Source of the DNA: Roseovarius sp.
GTDB taxonomy: Bacteria > Pseudomonadota > Alphaproteobacteria > Rhodobacterales > Rhodobacteraceae
Reading direction: 5' to 3'
Assembly: GCA_007125415.1 (NCBI GenBank)
Contig: SLDH01000367.1
Coordinates: forward strand, 1-13,894
Length of the DNA stretch: 13,894 bases
The notes below the pieces were generated by a model that saw only the letters and a list, made by a program, of their open reading frames with translations, did not search any database and had not been told where the DNA came from. Numbering within the stretch: the stretch's first letter is position 1; each line of letters opens with the position of its first letter. This document shows positions 1 to 6,960 of this stretch, in pieces. Both the position numbers and the translations under genes were made by a program.

Positions 1-107
1 CAGAGGTCTTCACAGCCATTTCCCGGGCTTAGAAATCCCTTTATTCCGGCCTCTGTGCTGGATAGGTAGGGCCGTGAACAGGCCGCAAAAGTGGGAGAAG
101 GGGCGAT

Positions 108-851
108 ATGCAGGGAAAGTCCGTGCTGATCACCGGCGCGAGCCGGGGTATAGGGGCCGCAACCGCGCGGGTTTTTGCAAAGGCCGGTGCCAATGTAGGA
201 CTCGCCGCGCGCAACGTGGCCCAGATCGAGGCGCTGGCCGGGGAAATCGGCGCGCAAGCGCTGGCACTTCCCTGTGATGTGAGCGACTTCGATGACGTCA
301 GTGCTGCGGTCACTGCCTGTGCCGAAAGGTTCGGCGGGCTCGATGTGCTTATCGGCAATGCCGGCGTGATCGAGCCCATCGCCCCGATGGCCGAGTCGGA
401 CGTGAACGCCTGGGGCAAGGTGATCGATATCAATCTCAAGGGCGTCTATCACGGCATGCGCGCGGCCATGCCTGTCATGCAGGCCGCTGGAGGCGGGACT
501 ATCCTGACGGTCAGCTCGGGCGCAGCCCATCACGCGCTCGAAGGCTGGAGCCACTATTGCGCCTCCAAGGCCGGGGCGGCGATGCTGACCATGTGCGCCC
601 ATGGCGAAGGTGCCGCCCATGGTATCCGCGCCATCGGCCTTTCGCCCGGAACCGTGGCCACCGAAATGCAGCATCAGATCAAGGCCAGCGGCATCAACCC
701 CGTGAGCCGGCTTGAATGGGCCGACCATATCCCGCCCGACTGGCCTGCGCGCGCGCTTTTGTGGATGTGCAGCCCCGCAGCGGATGACTGGCTGGGCAAG
801 GAAATCTCGCTGCGCGATCCCGCCATCCGGCAGCAGGTGGGCCTCAGATGA
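108..851 (+). CDS. SDR-family NAD(P)-dependent oxidoreductase
   Basis: This is a classical short-chain dehydrogenase/reductase of 247 residues, the family's normal length and presumably cytosolic. The Rossmann nucleotide-binding motif TGASRGIG is at residues 9-16 and the NAG motif is at about 84-86. The catalytic tetrad is visible as N109 (in INLKG), S137, Y150 and K154 (YCASK). The ATG at 108 is preceded by purine-rich GGAG and AAGGGG at 94-103, which gives a good ribosome-binding site. The stop codon overlaps the start of the downstream crotonase-fold gene (ATGA), so the two are probably translated together and may act on the same acyl or hydroxyacyl substrate. That shared role is inference from spacing only. 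The substrate cannot be read from the sequence. The Rossmann position for a basic residue is not clear enough to me to choose NAD over NADP. Confidence 0.93.
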   Translation: MQGKSVLITGASRGIGAATARVFAKAGANVGLAARNVAQIEALAGEIGAQALALPCDVSDFDDVSAAVTACAERFGGLDVLIGNAGVIEPIAPMAESDVNAWGKVIDINLKGVYHGMRAAMPVMQAAGGGTILTVSSGAAHHALEGWSHYCASKAGAAMLTMCAHGEGAAHGIRAIGLSPGTVATEMQHQIKASGINPVSRLEWADHIPPDWPARALLWMCSPAADDWLGKEISLRDPAIRQQVGLR

Positions 852-1456
852 TCACCCTGGAGAAAGACGGCGACCTCTGGATCGCCAAGCTCAACCGCCC
901 AGAGAAGGCCAACTCGCTGACCGCCGCGATGCTGGAAGAGTTGGGCGATATCGCCCTTGCCGCCAGAGAGGCGCGGGCACTGATCCTGACCGGCGAGGGC
1001 AAGGCGTTCTCGGCGGGCATGGACCTTGAGGCGGCGAAGACCGGCCTGCCCACCTCACCGCTATGGGAGCGGCTTTCCGGCGCGATCGCGAAACTACCGG
1101 GGGTCAGCATCGCCGCGCTCAACGGCACGGTGGCGGGCGGAGCCATGGGCATGGTGCTGGCCTGCGACATGCGCCTTGCGGTGCCTTCGGCCAAGGCCTT
1201 CTACCCGGTGATGCGGCTGGGCTTTCTGCCACAACCCTCCGATCCGGCCCGGCTGGTGAAGCTCATCGGCCCGGCGCGCGCCAAGCTGATCCTCATGGGC
1301 GGCCAGAAGGTGAGCGCCGATGAAGCCCTTGCCTGGGGCCTCTTCGACCGGATCGTCGCGCCCGACGCGCTGGTGCAGGAGGCACGTGATCTGGCCGCAG
1401 ACAGCCTTGGGGCAACGGCCGAGCATGCGGCCGCGATCAAGGCGCTGATCGGATAG
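848..1456 (+). CDS. Short crotonase-fold (enoyl-CoA hydratase/isomerase family) protein
   Basis: This is a 202-residue member of the crotonase superfamily, which bind acyl-CoA thioesters. The N-terminal LNRPEKANSL, the SAGMDL oxyanion-hole segment (residues 55-60) and the second oxyanion segment LNGTVAGGAMGMVLACDM (91-108) are clear. It is odd in two ways. It is about 50 residues shorter than the usual 255-260. At the two positions that hold the catalytic glutamates of hydratases (GGGCEL and QPE in rat mitochondrial hydratase), my alignment gives G101 and M122. It is therefore unlikely to be a standard enoyl-CoA hydratase. It could be an isomerase, a thioesterase or decarboxylase-type crotonase, or a degenerate paralogue. 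The ATG overlaps the SDR stop codon, which supports an operon. The ORF is intact, and codon use resembles its neighbours. Confidence 0.88.
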   Translation: MITLEKDGDLWIAKLNRPEKANSLTAAMLEELGDIALAAREARALILTGEGKAFSAGMDLEAAKTGLPTSPLWERLSGAIAKLPGVSIAALNGTVAGGAMGMVLACDMRLAVPSAKAFYPVMRLGFLPQPSDPARLVKLIGPARAKLILMGGQKVSADEALAWGLFDRIVAPDALVQEARDLAADSLGATAEHAAAIKALIG

Positions 1457-1502
1457 CGTGGGAAGGTTCAAGGCCAAGCCCCACGTGCCGCATGTCGCCC
1501 CG

Positions 1503-1799
1503 TCAACGGCGTTTGCGGCGCCCCCCCGGGCTGCGCGAGTGGAATTCCGGCGGGCGCCGCTTGACCCAGTTGATGAAGCGCGCCAGCCTTGGATGCGCGC
1601 GCAGCGCCTCGATCGTGGAAAAGTCGCGCGCCAGTTCCCCCTCGGTCAGCGTGGCGTGAATTTCATTGTGGCAGATCTGATGCAACAACACGACAGGCCC
1701 GCCCTTGCCACCCTTCAATTTCGGGACGAGGTGGTGCGTGCTCTGGCGCACACCGGGGGGAATGGGCCGCTGGCAGAGCGGGCAGATCGGGTCAGACAT
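1503..1799 (-). CDS. Small HNH endonuclease-like protein
   Basis: This 98-residue protein resembles the stand-alone HNH nuclease domains found in many alphaproteobacterial genomes. A zinc-knuckle pair CPLC (C6, C9) is followed by THHLVPK (H22, H23) and HQICHNEIH (H40, C43, H44, N45, H48). That is the ββα-metal arrangement with its metal ligands, DNA-cutting residues and structural cysteines in place. The basic tail (PGGRRKRR) fits nucleic-acid binding. The frame stays open 12 codons further upstream, but the ATG at 1799 has an AGGA about 8 nt before it and begins right at the conserved domain, so I chose it. It is divergent from the flavoprotein gene and convergent with the crotonase, with 46 bp between stops. 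No methylase or phage gene is nearby, so it is not obviously restriction- or phage-linked. Its role is unknown. Confidence 0.82.
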   Translation of the reverse strand: MSDPICPLCQRPIPPGVRQSTHHLVPKLKGGKGGPVVLLHQICHNEIHATLTEGELARDFSTIEALRAHPRLARFINWVKRRPPEFHSRSPGGRRKRR

Positions 1800-1906
1800 G
1801 GACCAATCCTGCGCCCTGAACAGGGGGGCGCGCAAGAGGATGATATCCTTGCCTTCAGCGACAAGGGCAGCGGCGTGAAAAACCTGTGCGACTACCCGGA
1901 CTGGCC

Positions 1907-3103
1907 ATGCGCCTGATGGCCGACGCGCTTGTCATCGGTGCAGGGCCGGCGGGGCTGATGGCGGCTGAAACCATGGCGCGGGCCGGGCTGCACGTGACCG
2001 TGGCCGAGGCGAAGCCCTCACCCGCGCGCAAATTCCTGATGGCCGGAAAATCGGGCCTCAACCTCACCAAGGCCGAGCCGCTCGCGCCGTTTCTCGCAGC
2101 CTATCAGGAGGCCGCGCCCGCGTTGCGCCCCATGCTGACGACCTTCGGACCGGAGGCAGTGTGCCGCTGGGCCGAAGGGCTGGGTCAGCCGCTTTTCACC
2201 GGCTCATCGGGCCGGGTCTTTCCGGTGGCGATGAAGGCCTCACCGCTTTTGCGCGCCTGGCTTGCGCGGCTGGAGGCAAGCGGCGTGACCCTGCATCGCC
2301 GCTGGCGCTGGACGGGATGGGCGGATGACGCCGCACTCTTCGACACACCCCATGGCGCGCGCCGGATCACCCCGCGCGTGACGGTGCTGGCCTGTGGCGG
2401 GGCAAGCTGGGCAAGGCTCGGGTCAGACGGTGCCTGGGCGGGATATCTGCCGGGGCTCACGGTGCCCTTCCAGCCCGCCAACATGGGCTTTGATGTCGCA
2501 TGGTCGGCGCATATGGTGCCCCATCTGGGCCACCCCGTGAAGGCCATTGCCCTGCAGGCCGGCGCGGCGCGATCACGCGGCGAGGTGATACTGACCACCC
2601 ATGGCATCGAGGGCGGGGGCATCTACACGCTCTCGCGCGCCCTGCGCGACGGCACACCGCTCACGCTGGATCTGCTGCCCGATCTTGACCTGACCACGAT
2701 CCGCGAGCGCCTCGCCCGCCCGCGCGGCAGGATGAGCCGCAGCAACCACCTGCGCAAGAGCCTGCGCCTCAGCCCGGTGAAGATCGCCTTGCTGATGGAG
2801 TTCGCCCGCCCCCTGCCCGATGGCCTCGCACCGCTCCTCAAGGCGCTGCCTGTGCCGCTCGGGGGGCCGCGCCCGATGGATGACGCGATCTCCACAGCCG
2901 GGGGCCTGCGCCTCGATGCGCTGGACGAAGGCCTGATGCTGCGCAGCCGCCCGGGCATCTTTGCCTGCGGCGAGATGCTGGACTGGGAGGCACCCACGGG
3001 CGGTTACCTGCTCACCGCCTGTCTGGCCACCGGCCGCTGGGCCGGACGCGCGGCGGCGGAATATCTGGCTTGCGGTGGCACCGGCTTCACGTCGAGGGCG
3101 TGA
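1907..3103 (+). CDS. NAD(P)/FAD-dependent oxidoreductase, TIGR03862/HI0933 (BaiN-like) family
   Basis: This is a flavoprotein of about 398 residues. The N-terminus has the FAD dinucleotide-binding motif VIGAGPAGLMAAE (GAGPAG at residues 11-16), followed by the family-typical RKFLMAGKSGLNLT (GKSGLNLT at 48-55). The C-terminus ends with GEMLDWEAPTGGYL (355-368), the usual FAD-contacting signature of the HI0933/BaiN group. These features point to the subgroup annotated as TIGR03862 flavoprotein. The physiological reaction is unknown for most members; BaiN itself acts on bile acids in gut clostridia, and that role should not be carried over. The start is uncertain: ATG at 1907, ATG at 1916 and GTG at 1886 are all in frame, and none has a convincing Shine-Dalgarno sequence. 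The 3' end overlaps the dehalogenase gene on the opposite strand by 17 bp. Confidence 0.9.
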   Translation: MRLMADALVIGAGPAGLMAAETMARAGLHVTVAEAKPSPARKFLMAGKSGLNLTKAEPLAPFLAAYQEAAPALRPMLTTFGPEAVCRWAEGLGQPLFTGSSGRVFPVAMKASPLLRAWLARLEASGVTLHRRWRWTGWADDAALFDTPHGARRITPRVTVLACGGASWARLGSDGAWAGYLPGLTVPFQPANMGFDVAWSAHMVPHLGHPVKAIALQAGAARSRGEVILTTHGIEGGGIYTLSRALRDGTPLTLDLLPDLDLTTIRERLARPRGRMSRSNHLRKSLRLSPVKIALLMEFARPLPDGLAPLLKALPVPLGGPRPMDDAISTAGGLRLDALDEGLMLRSRPGIFACGEMLDWEAPTGGYLLTACLATGRWAGRAAAEYLACGGTGFTSRA

Positions 3104-3776
3104 CAAGTGCGGGAACGCCGCTCAGATCCGCAAGCACATGATGCGGGCGGTGGGGCAGCCGGTCCATGGGCTCACCAGCGCGGTTGACCCAGACGGTCCG
3201 AAACCCGTAGCCCGCAGCCGCCGCCGCGTCCCAGCCGTTTGACGAAACAAAGAGCACCGTCCCTCGCGCACATCCGAAACGCGCGCCCACAAGATCATAG
3301 ACGCTTTCAGCCGGCTTGAAGACGCCGACGCTTTCCACCGACAACACATCATCCAGCAAGGAGCCGATTCCGGCCGAAGTGATCGCAGCCTCGAGCATGG
3401 GCGGTGCACCATTCGACAGAATCGCGATCGTCAGACCCTCGTCCTTGAGAATCTGCAGTGTTTCCTGCACCTCCTCGAAGGCCTCCAATTCCCAATAGAG
3501 CTGCAGGAGCCGCGCACGCAATGCCTCGTCGGCGAAACCTTCTGCCTCCAGCGCCCAGTCGAGACCATCCTGTGTCACCTGCCAGAAATCGCAGTGTCGG
3601 TTCATTACCGCGCGCAGCCACGTGTATTGCAACTGCTTTGCGCGCCAGTGTGCCGCAATGCGCGGCCAGGCACAGGCAAATTCGGCACGTTCCGGCTCTG
3701 CGGCAACGGCGCGCGCGGCTGCGGCCACGTCAAAAAGGGTGCCGTAAGCATCGAAGATGCAGGTGCGGATGGCCAT
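3087..3776 (-). CDS. (S)-2-haloacid dehalogenase, HAD type II
   Basis: This 229-residue enzyme of the HAD superfamily should hydrolyse (S)-2-haloalkanoates to (R)-2-hydroxyalkanoates in the cytosol. The catalytic set known from L-DEX of Pseudomonas sp. YL is complete. It comprises nucleophile D9 (FDAYGTLFD), R45 in the WRAKQLQYTWLR block, S121-N122 (ILSNG), K154 (VFKP), Y160, and S179, N180 and D183 in FVSSNGWD. That is strong support for real dehalogenase chemistry rather than a generic HAD phosphatase. The ATG at 3776 has an excellent ribosome-binding site, GAGGAGG, with a 5-nt spacer. No haloacid transporter or regulator is adjacent. It is divergent from the FKBP gene and overlaps the flavoprotein gene tail to tail. 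Confidence 0.93.
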   Translation of the reverse strand: MAIRTCIFDAYGTLFDVAAAARAVAAEPERAEFACAWPRIAAHWRAKQLQYTWLRAVMNRHCDFWQVTQDGLDWALEAEGFADEALRARLLQLYWELEAFEEVQETLQILKDEGLTIAILSNGAPPMLEAAITSAGIGSLLDDVLSVESVGVFKPAESVYDLVGARFGCARGTVLFVSSNGWDAAAAAGYGFRTVWVNRAGEPMDRLPHRPHHVLADLSGVPALVTPST

Positions 3777-3840
3777 GCAAACCTCCTCAAGCGCTCCTTA
3801 CCCATGCCCTGACAGACCGGAAGGCGAGAGCCCGCCGCAT

Positions 3841-3859
3841 CATCGCCGGTCCGGCGATG
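3841..3859. promoter_or_regulatory. Perfect 19-bp palindrome in the divergent dehalogenase/FKBP spacer
   Basis: CATCGCCGG and CCGGCGATG are exact inverted copies around a single central T. The element sits in the 196-bp spacer between the dehalogenase start (3776) and the FKBP start (3973), where promoters for both genes must lie. With a 1-nt centre it suits a dimeric regulator's operator better than an open hairpin loop, but no cognate regulator is encoded nearby. The function is inferred from position and symmetry only. Confidence 0.35.
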
Positions 3860-3972
3860 CGGAGCAACCGGTTTGCAATCCGCCGATTCGCCGGATAGGC
3901 TCAGATCATGAACCAAGTACCTGCACGCAGCCTGCAGCCTTGCCAACCCACCCCAATCAGATCGGATATTTC

Positions 3973-4401
3973 ATGACCCAGGTTAAATCGGGCGACACAG
4001 TACAAATTCACTACAAGGGTACTCTCAGCGATGGAGAGGTTTTCGATTCATCCGAAGGACGCGAGCCGCTCGAGTTCACCGTCGGTTCGGGCCAGATCAT
4101 CCCCGGACTTGACGCCGCCGTGCCCGGCATGGAAGTGGGTGAGAAAAAGATCGTCGAAGTGCCGGTCGATCAGGCCTATGGGCCGGTTGATCCCGGCAAC
4201 CGTCAGGATGTGCCGCGCGCGGATATTCCCGATGAAATCCCACTCGATCTGGGAACGCAATTGCAATTGCAGAGCCCGCAAGGCCAGGTGATGCCTGTCA
4301 CCGTTGTCGAAGTGACCGAAGAGAAAGTCACGCTCGACGCCAATCACCCGCTCGCCGGGCGCGACCTGACCTTCGACATAGAGCTTGTGGCCATCGCCTG
4401 A
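3973..4401 (+). CDS. FKBP-type (SlyD-like) peptidyl-prolyl cis-trans isomerase
   Basis: This is a 142-residue prolyl isomerase and probable folding helper. The N-terminal FKBP half reads GDTVQIHYKGTLSDGEVFDSS, then FTVGSGQIIPGLDAAVPGMEVGEKK (about residues 28-52), with the typical VDQAYG. It is followed by the SlyD-type insert-in-flap domain (about 70-125), which carries chaperone activity in the family. The chain then returns to the FKBP strand through NHPLAGRDLTFDIELVAIA. It lacks the histidine/cysteine-rich metal-binding tail of Escherichia coli SlyD, and I see no signal peptide, so it is presumably cytosolic. The frame is open far upstream, but homologues begin at this point. The ATG at 3973 has a GGA 6 nt before it. 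It appears monocistronic and is followed by a strong GC hairpin. Confidence 0.93.
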   Translation: MTQVKSGDTVQIHYKGTLSDGEVFDSSEGREPLEFTVGSGQIIPGLDAAVPGMEVGEKKIVEVPVDQAYGPVDPGNRQDVPRADIPDEIPLDLGTQLQLQSPQGQVMPVTVVEVTEEKVTLDANHPLAGRDLTFDIELVAIA

Positions 4402-4428
4402 GGCTTGTGACAGCACAATGGTGACTTG

Positions 4429-4457
4429 CGCCCGGGCTGGTCGCCCGGGCGAGTCTT
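4429..4457 (+). terminator. Putative terminator hairpin after the FKBP gene
   Basis: CGCCCGGGC (4429-4437) and GCCCGGGCG (4443-4451) form a 9-bp all-GC stem with a 5-nt loop. A short T-containing tail (gtcttt) follows. It begins 28 nt after the FKBP stop codon. The U-tract is weak, so it may work partly with Rho or as an mRNA 3'-end stabiliser. Confidence 0.6.
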
Positions 4458-4525
4458 TGGGGGCGGCGTGGCGCGGAACAGTTCTCCGGCTCAAAGCGCT
4501 TGGCGGCAGGAGTCAGGCGCTTTCT

Positions 4526-4537
4526 CAGCAACCTGTT
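4526..4537 (+). repeat. CAGCAACCTGTT motif, copy 1
   Basis: This 12-bp motif recurs in inverted and direct forms at 7057-7071 and 7169-7183 (there 15 bp long). Here it ends 3 nt before the structured element at 4541. The recurrence beside both structured elements suggests a shared origin; by itself a 12-mer would be weak evidence. Confidence 0.5.
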
Positions 4538-4540
4538 GGA

Positions 4541-4636
4541 GCATGTTGCGCCTGATCGGGTTCAGCGGTATCCCGGCGCCAGGGCATACGCCCGCCTTGG
4601 AGCGGGCGGAGCCGAATCCCATTTGGGGCAACATGC
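4541..4636. repeat. Structured repeat element, copy A (possible ncRNA)
   Basis: This 96-nt element lies between two convergent genes. The outer helix GCATGTTGC/GCAACATGC (4541-4549 with 4628-4636) is extended past a G-G mismatch by C4551-G4626 and C4552-G4625. The internal loop is TGATC opposite ATTT. The next helix pairs GGGTTC (4558-4563) with GAATCCC (4614-4620) and has one bulged T. At the tip are two hairpins. GTATCCC pairs with GGGCATAC around one C-C mismatch (4568-4574, 4582-4589). CGCCCGC pairs with GCGGGCG over 7 perfect base pairs (4589-4595, 4602-4608); the two share base 4589. Copy B at 6961-7053 shares the proximal architecture with compensatory changes. The strand cannot be decided. 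I do not recognise the family. Confidence 0.65.
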
Positions 4637-4659
4637 CTGAAATGCGGCCTATGGCGTAT

Positions 4660-5643
4660 TCAGATTTCCAGCAGAACCGCACCGGCGCGTCCCGCGCGCA
4701 TGACAGCATCATGCGCCTCGGCGGCGCGCGACAGGGGCAGCACCTGATCAATGGCCGGTTTCAGAGCGCCTTCCAACAGAGCCTTGTGCAGATGCGAGAT
4801 CGCGCGGGCCCGCGCATCGAAATCCAGACTGTAGACCAAAACCAGTTCGATCCCGATCGCCTTGAACATGAGGGGGCCGAAGGGTAGCGTCGGTGTCATG
4901 TTCCGCCCCGAGCCGTAGGCGATGATGCACCCACCGGGTGTCAGTACCTGTGCAAGCAGATCGATATTGGCACCAAATTCCACCTCGATGGCGCGCTCGA
5001 CACCGCCGCCGCTCGCCTCGAGAACAGACGCTGCCAGATCAGGGCTCCGGTAGTCGAACACATGATCGGCCCCGGCGGCGCGCACGCGCGCATGATCACG
5101 CGGGGAGGCAGTGGCCATCACGGTGGCACCGCCCCATTTCGCCAGTTGAACCGCATTATGCCCGACCGCGCCCGCACCTCCCGAAACGAGCAGGGTCTTG
5201 CCCTCGACTGCGCCGCTGCCGAACACCACATGCGCGGCGGTCAGCCCCGGAATGCCAAGGCACGCCCCCGTCTCCGCGCTCACCCCGTCGGGCAGGGGCA
5301 CGGCCTGTTCCGAAGGCAGGGCAATGTATTCCGCCGCTGTGCCATGGCTGCGCTGCCATTGTCCGTTCCAGATCCAGACAGCTTCTTCCACGCGGCTGCT
5401 CTCCACACCGTCGCCCACGGCTTCGATGATACCGGCCCCATCGGAATGCGGAATGATGCGTGGAAAAGCGGGTTTTGTGACACCGGGACGCGCCCCTGCC
5501 CGCGCCTTGGCGTCTGACGGGTTCACACCGGAATGGCTGAGCCGGACGAGCACCTCGCCAGGGCCGGGTGCCGGGTTTACGACCTCGCCCAGCTCCAACA
5601 CCTCTGCCGCGGGGCCGAAACGGGTATAGCTGATGGCTTTCAT
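4660..5643 (-). CDS. Zinc-independent quinone oxidoreductase (MDR superfamily)
   Basis: This 327-residue protein belongs to the medium-chain dehydrogenase/reductase superfamily, close to NADPH:quinone reductases. The GroES-like N-terminal half contains GVNPSDAKARAG (about 39-50) and PHSDGAGIIEAVGDGV (65-80). The Rossmann half has VSGGAGAVGHNAVQLAKWGGATV (about 153-175), where the glycine-rich turn binds NADPH. The structural-zinc cysteines of alcohol dehydrogenases are absent, which fits one-electron or two-electron reduction of quinones or enones. The actual substrate is unknown. The ATG at 5643 has GGAG 8 nt upstream. It lies 100 bp downstream of irr in the same direction, so read-through from irr is possible. 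Its 3' end is 23 bp from structured element A. Confidence 0.92.
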   Translation of the reverse strand: MKAISYTRFGPAAEVLELGEVVNPAPGPGEVLVRLSHSGVNPSDAKARAGARPGVTKPAFPRIIPHSDGAGIIEAVGDGVESSRVEEAVWIWNGQWQRSHGTAAEYIALPSEQAVPLPDGVSAETGACLGIPGLTAAHVVFGSGAVEGKTLLVSGGAGAVGHNAVQLAKWGGATVMATASPRDHARVRAAGADHVFDYRSPDLAASVLEASGGGVERAIEVEFGANIDLLAQVLTPGGCIIAYGSGRNMTPTLPFGPLMFKAIGIELVLVYSLDFDARARAISHLHKALLEGALKPAIDQVLPLSRAAEAHDAVMRAGRAGAVLLEI

Positions 5644-5743
5644 ATGCGCGGCTCCGCTGGGGCGAGGGATGCGCCGGAAACCGATCCGGACGGTCAGCGC
5701 TCCCCGCGCGGGCCGTCAGACCATTCCGGCAGGGTTGGGCAGT

Positions 5744-6160
5744 TCAGGTCCGGCGCAGGCGGATCACCACATCGACACTGGCGATCTCTGCGCCCTCCGG
5801 CGCGTCGGGCACACGGGTGATTTCCAACTCGTCCGCCGGCGCGTCGGTCAGGGTCTGATCGTCTTCCCAGAAGAAATGCGGGTGATCATGGGTGTTGGTG
5901 TCGAAATAGCTCTTCGAGCCATCTACCATAACCTCTTGCAGCAGCCCGGCGTCGCAGAAGGCGCGCAATGTGTTGTAAACGGTGGCCAGAGAGACGCTCT
6001 CGCCCGAATCTTTCGTGGCCGAAAAGAGACTTTCAGCGGTGACGTGGCGATGCTGGCCATCGCCCACGAGCAACGTGGCCAGTGCCACGCGCTGCCTGGT
6101 CGGGCGCAGTCCGGCCGATGTCAGCCACTTGGTTCCGGTTTCGATCGCTTGACGTGTCAT
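5744..6160 (-). CDS. irr: Irr-type Fur-family iron response regulator
   Basis: This 138-residue Fur-family DNA-binding protein closely matches alphaproteobacterial Irr, the main iron- and heme-responsive regulator. Visible Irr features are LRPTRQRVALATLL (18-31), HRHVTAESLF (37-46), the recognition helix in VSLATVYNTLRAFCDAGLL (56-74) and VDGSKSYFDTNTHDHPHFF (79-97). The histidines at 91, 93 and 95 correspond to the metal/heme-binding cluster. It lacks the N-terminal GCPWHD heme-regulatory motif of Bradyrhizobium Irr, so it may sense heme or iron differently. GTG at 6166 is in frame, but ATG at 6160 has AAAAAGG with a 9-nt spacer and is preferred. It is divergent from fabA. Confidence 0.92.
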   Translation of the reverse strand: MTRQAIETGTKWLTSAGLRPTRQRVALATLLVGDGQHRHVTAESLFSATKDSGESVSLATVYNTLRAFCDAGLLQEVMVDGSKSYFDTNTHDHPHFFWEDDQTLTDAPADELEITRVPDAPEGAEIASVDVVIRLRRT

Positions 6161-6186
6161 TGCCACTTACCTTTTTCCACGCGCTC

Positions 6187-6216
6187 AATATAAGTCGCGC
6201 GACCCCCGAAATACAA
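6187..6216 (-). promoter_or_regulatory. Putative irr promoter with a palindromic spacer
   Basis: Read on the minus strand, TTGTAT (6216-6211) and TATATT (6192-6187) form sigma-70-like -35 and -10 boxes with an 18-bp spacer. The -10 box is 26 bp from the irr start. The spacer holds the perfect palindrome GTCGCGCGAC (6194-6203), which could be an operator. I see no good match to an iron control element (TTTAGAA-type dyad). Confidence 0.4.
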
Positions 6217-6328
6217 TCGCTTTCCTTCATTTTTCATAGCTTTCCTGCCTGTTGCGAGGGCTTGCGGGGTTACTTTGCGGGTGTTAGAGCATCTCGCGCA
6301 TGCCACTGCCAGCAAGGATCGCCGCCAG

Positions 6329-6838
6329 ATGTCCGAATATCCGAGCAGTTTTGATCGTGACGATCTGCTGAAATGCGCGCGGGGCGAGCTTTTCGGGCCC
6401 GGCAATGCGCAATTGCCCGAACCGCCGATGCTGATGATGGACCGGATCACGGATATTTCCGACAGTGGCGGCGCGCATGGCAAGGGGCATGTGGTGGCCG
6501 AATTCGACATCACGCCCGACCTGTGGTTTTTCGCCTGTCACTTTCCGGGCAATCCGATCATGCCCGGCTGTCTGGGGCTGGACGGATTGTGGCAGCTGAC
6601 GGGGTTCAATCTCGGCTGGCGGGGATGGAAAGGGCGCGGCTATGCGCTGGGCGTCGGCGAAGTGAAGCTGACCGGCATGGTCCGCCCTGATCGCAGGATG
6701 CTCACCTACAGGGTGGATTTCACCAAGGCGGTGCAGACCCGCCGCCTCACCATGGGCGTGGCCGATGGCCGGGTCGAAGCCGATGGCGAGGAAATCTACC
6801 AGGTGCGCGACATGAAAGTGGCCCTGAGCGAGAACTGA
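6329..6838 (+). CDS. fabA: 3-hydroxydecanoyl-ACP dehydratase/isomerase FabA
   Basis: This 169-residue enzyme dehydrates 3-hydroxydecanoyl-ACP and isomerises the product to cis-3-decenoyl-ACP, the branch point of anaerobic-type unsaturated fatty acid synthesis. The catalytic pair is present, H71 in [13 protein letters not shown] and D85 in [10 protein letters not shown], matching His70 and Asp84 of Escherichia coli FabA. Length is normal. The frame is open from 6275, but homologues begin at MSEYPSSF. The ATG at 6329 has AAGGA with a 10-nt spacer. Divergence from irr is the arrangement I expect in Rhodobacterales. In that order fabB (and often fabI) normally follow, but here a 355-bp gene-free space and a convergent hydantoinase gene follow instead. 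Confidence 0.96.
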   Translation: MSEYPSSFDRDDLLKCARGELFGPGNAQLPEPPMLMMDRITDISDSGGAHGKGHVVAEFDITPDLWFFACHFPGNPIMPGCLGLDGLWQLTGFNLGWRGWKGRGYALGVGEVKLTGMVRPDRRMLTYRVDFTKAVQTRRLTMGVADGRVEADGEEIYQVRDMKVALSEN

Positions 6839-6960
6839 GCCCGCCTTGAAAAACGATGTGCCTAGCCCGCGAACGGGAAACGGATGCTTGTGCCGTAGTG
6901 TGGCAACTGGCCAGTCGCCGCCCGCCGCGGCACCGCAACACAGCCGACAGGCAGCTTATG

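Noticed and set aside
1..19. Possible start of a divergent gene on the minus strand (ATG at 19, reading MAVKTS)
   Set aside because: Only six codons are visible and there is no well-spaced ribosome-binding site, so it cannot be supported from this window.
1827..1840. AGGAT/ATCCT short dyad in the HNH/flavoprotein divergent spacer
   Set aside because: The arms are 5 bp, which is expected by chance, and there are no promoter boxes placed around it.
1458..1916. Plus-strand open frame of 152 codons across the HNH gene
   Set aside because: It is antisense to the recognisable HNH domain and has no recognisable domain of its own.
4550..4590. Partial resemblance to the 3' half of a TPP riboswitch (CCTGATC...GGGT...CCGGCG..AGGG)
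   Set aside because: The CTGAGA segment and the ACCC partner upstream are missing. Copy B does not keep the CCGGCG part. Neither copy precedes a thiamine gene or any start codon in the right orientation.
6866..6880. CCCG/CGGG mini-hairpin after fabA as a terminator
   Set aside because: The stem is only 4 bp and there is no T-tract, which is too weak to call.
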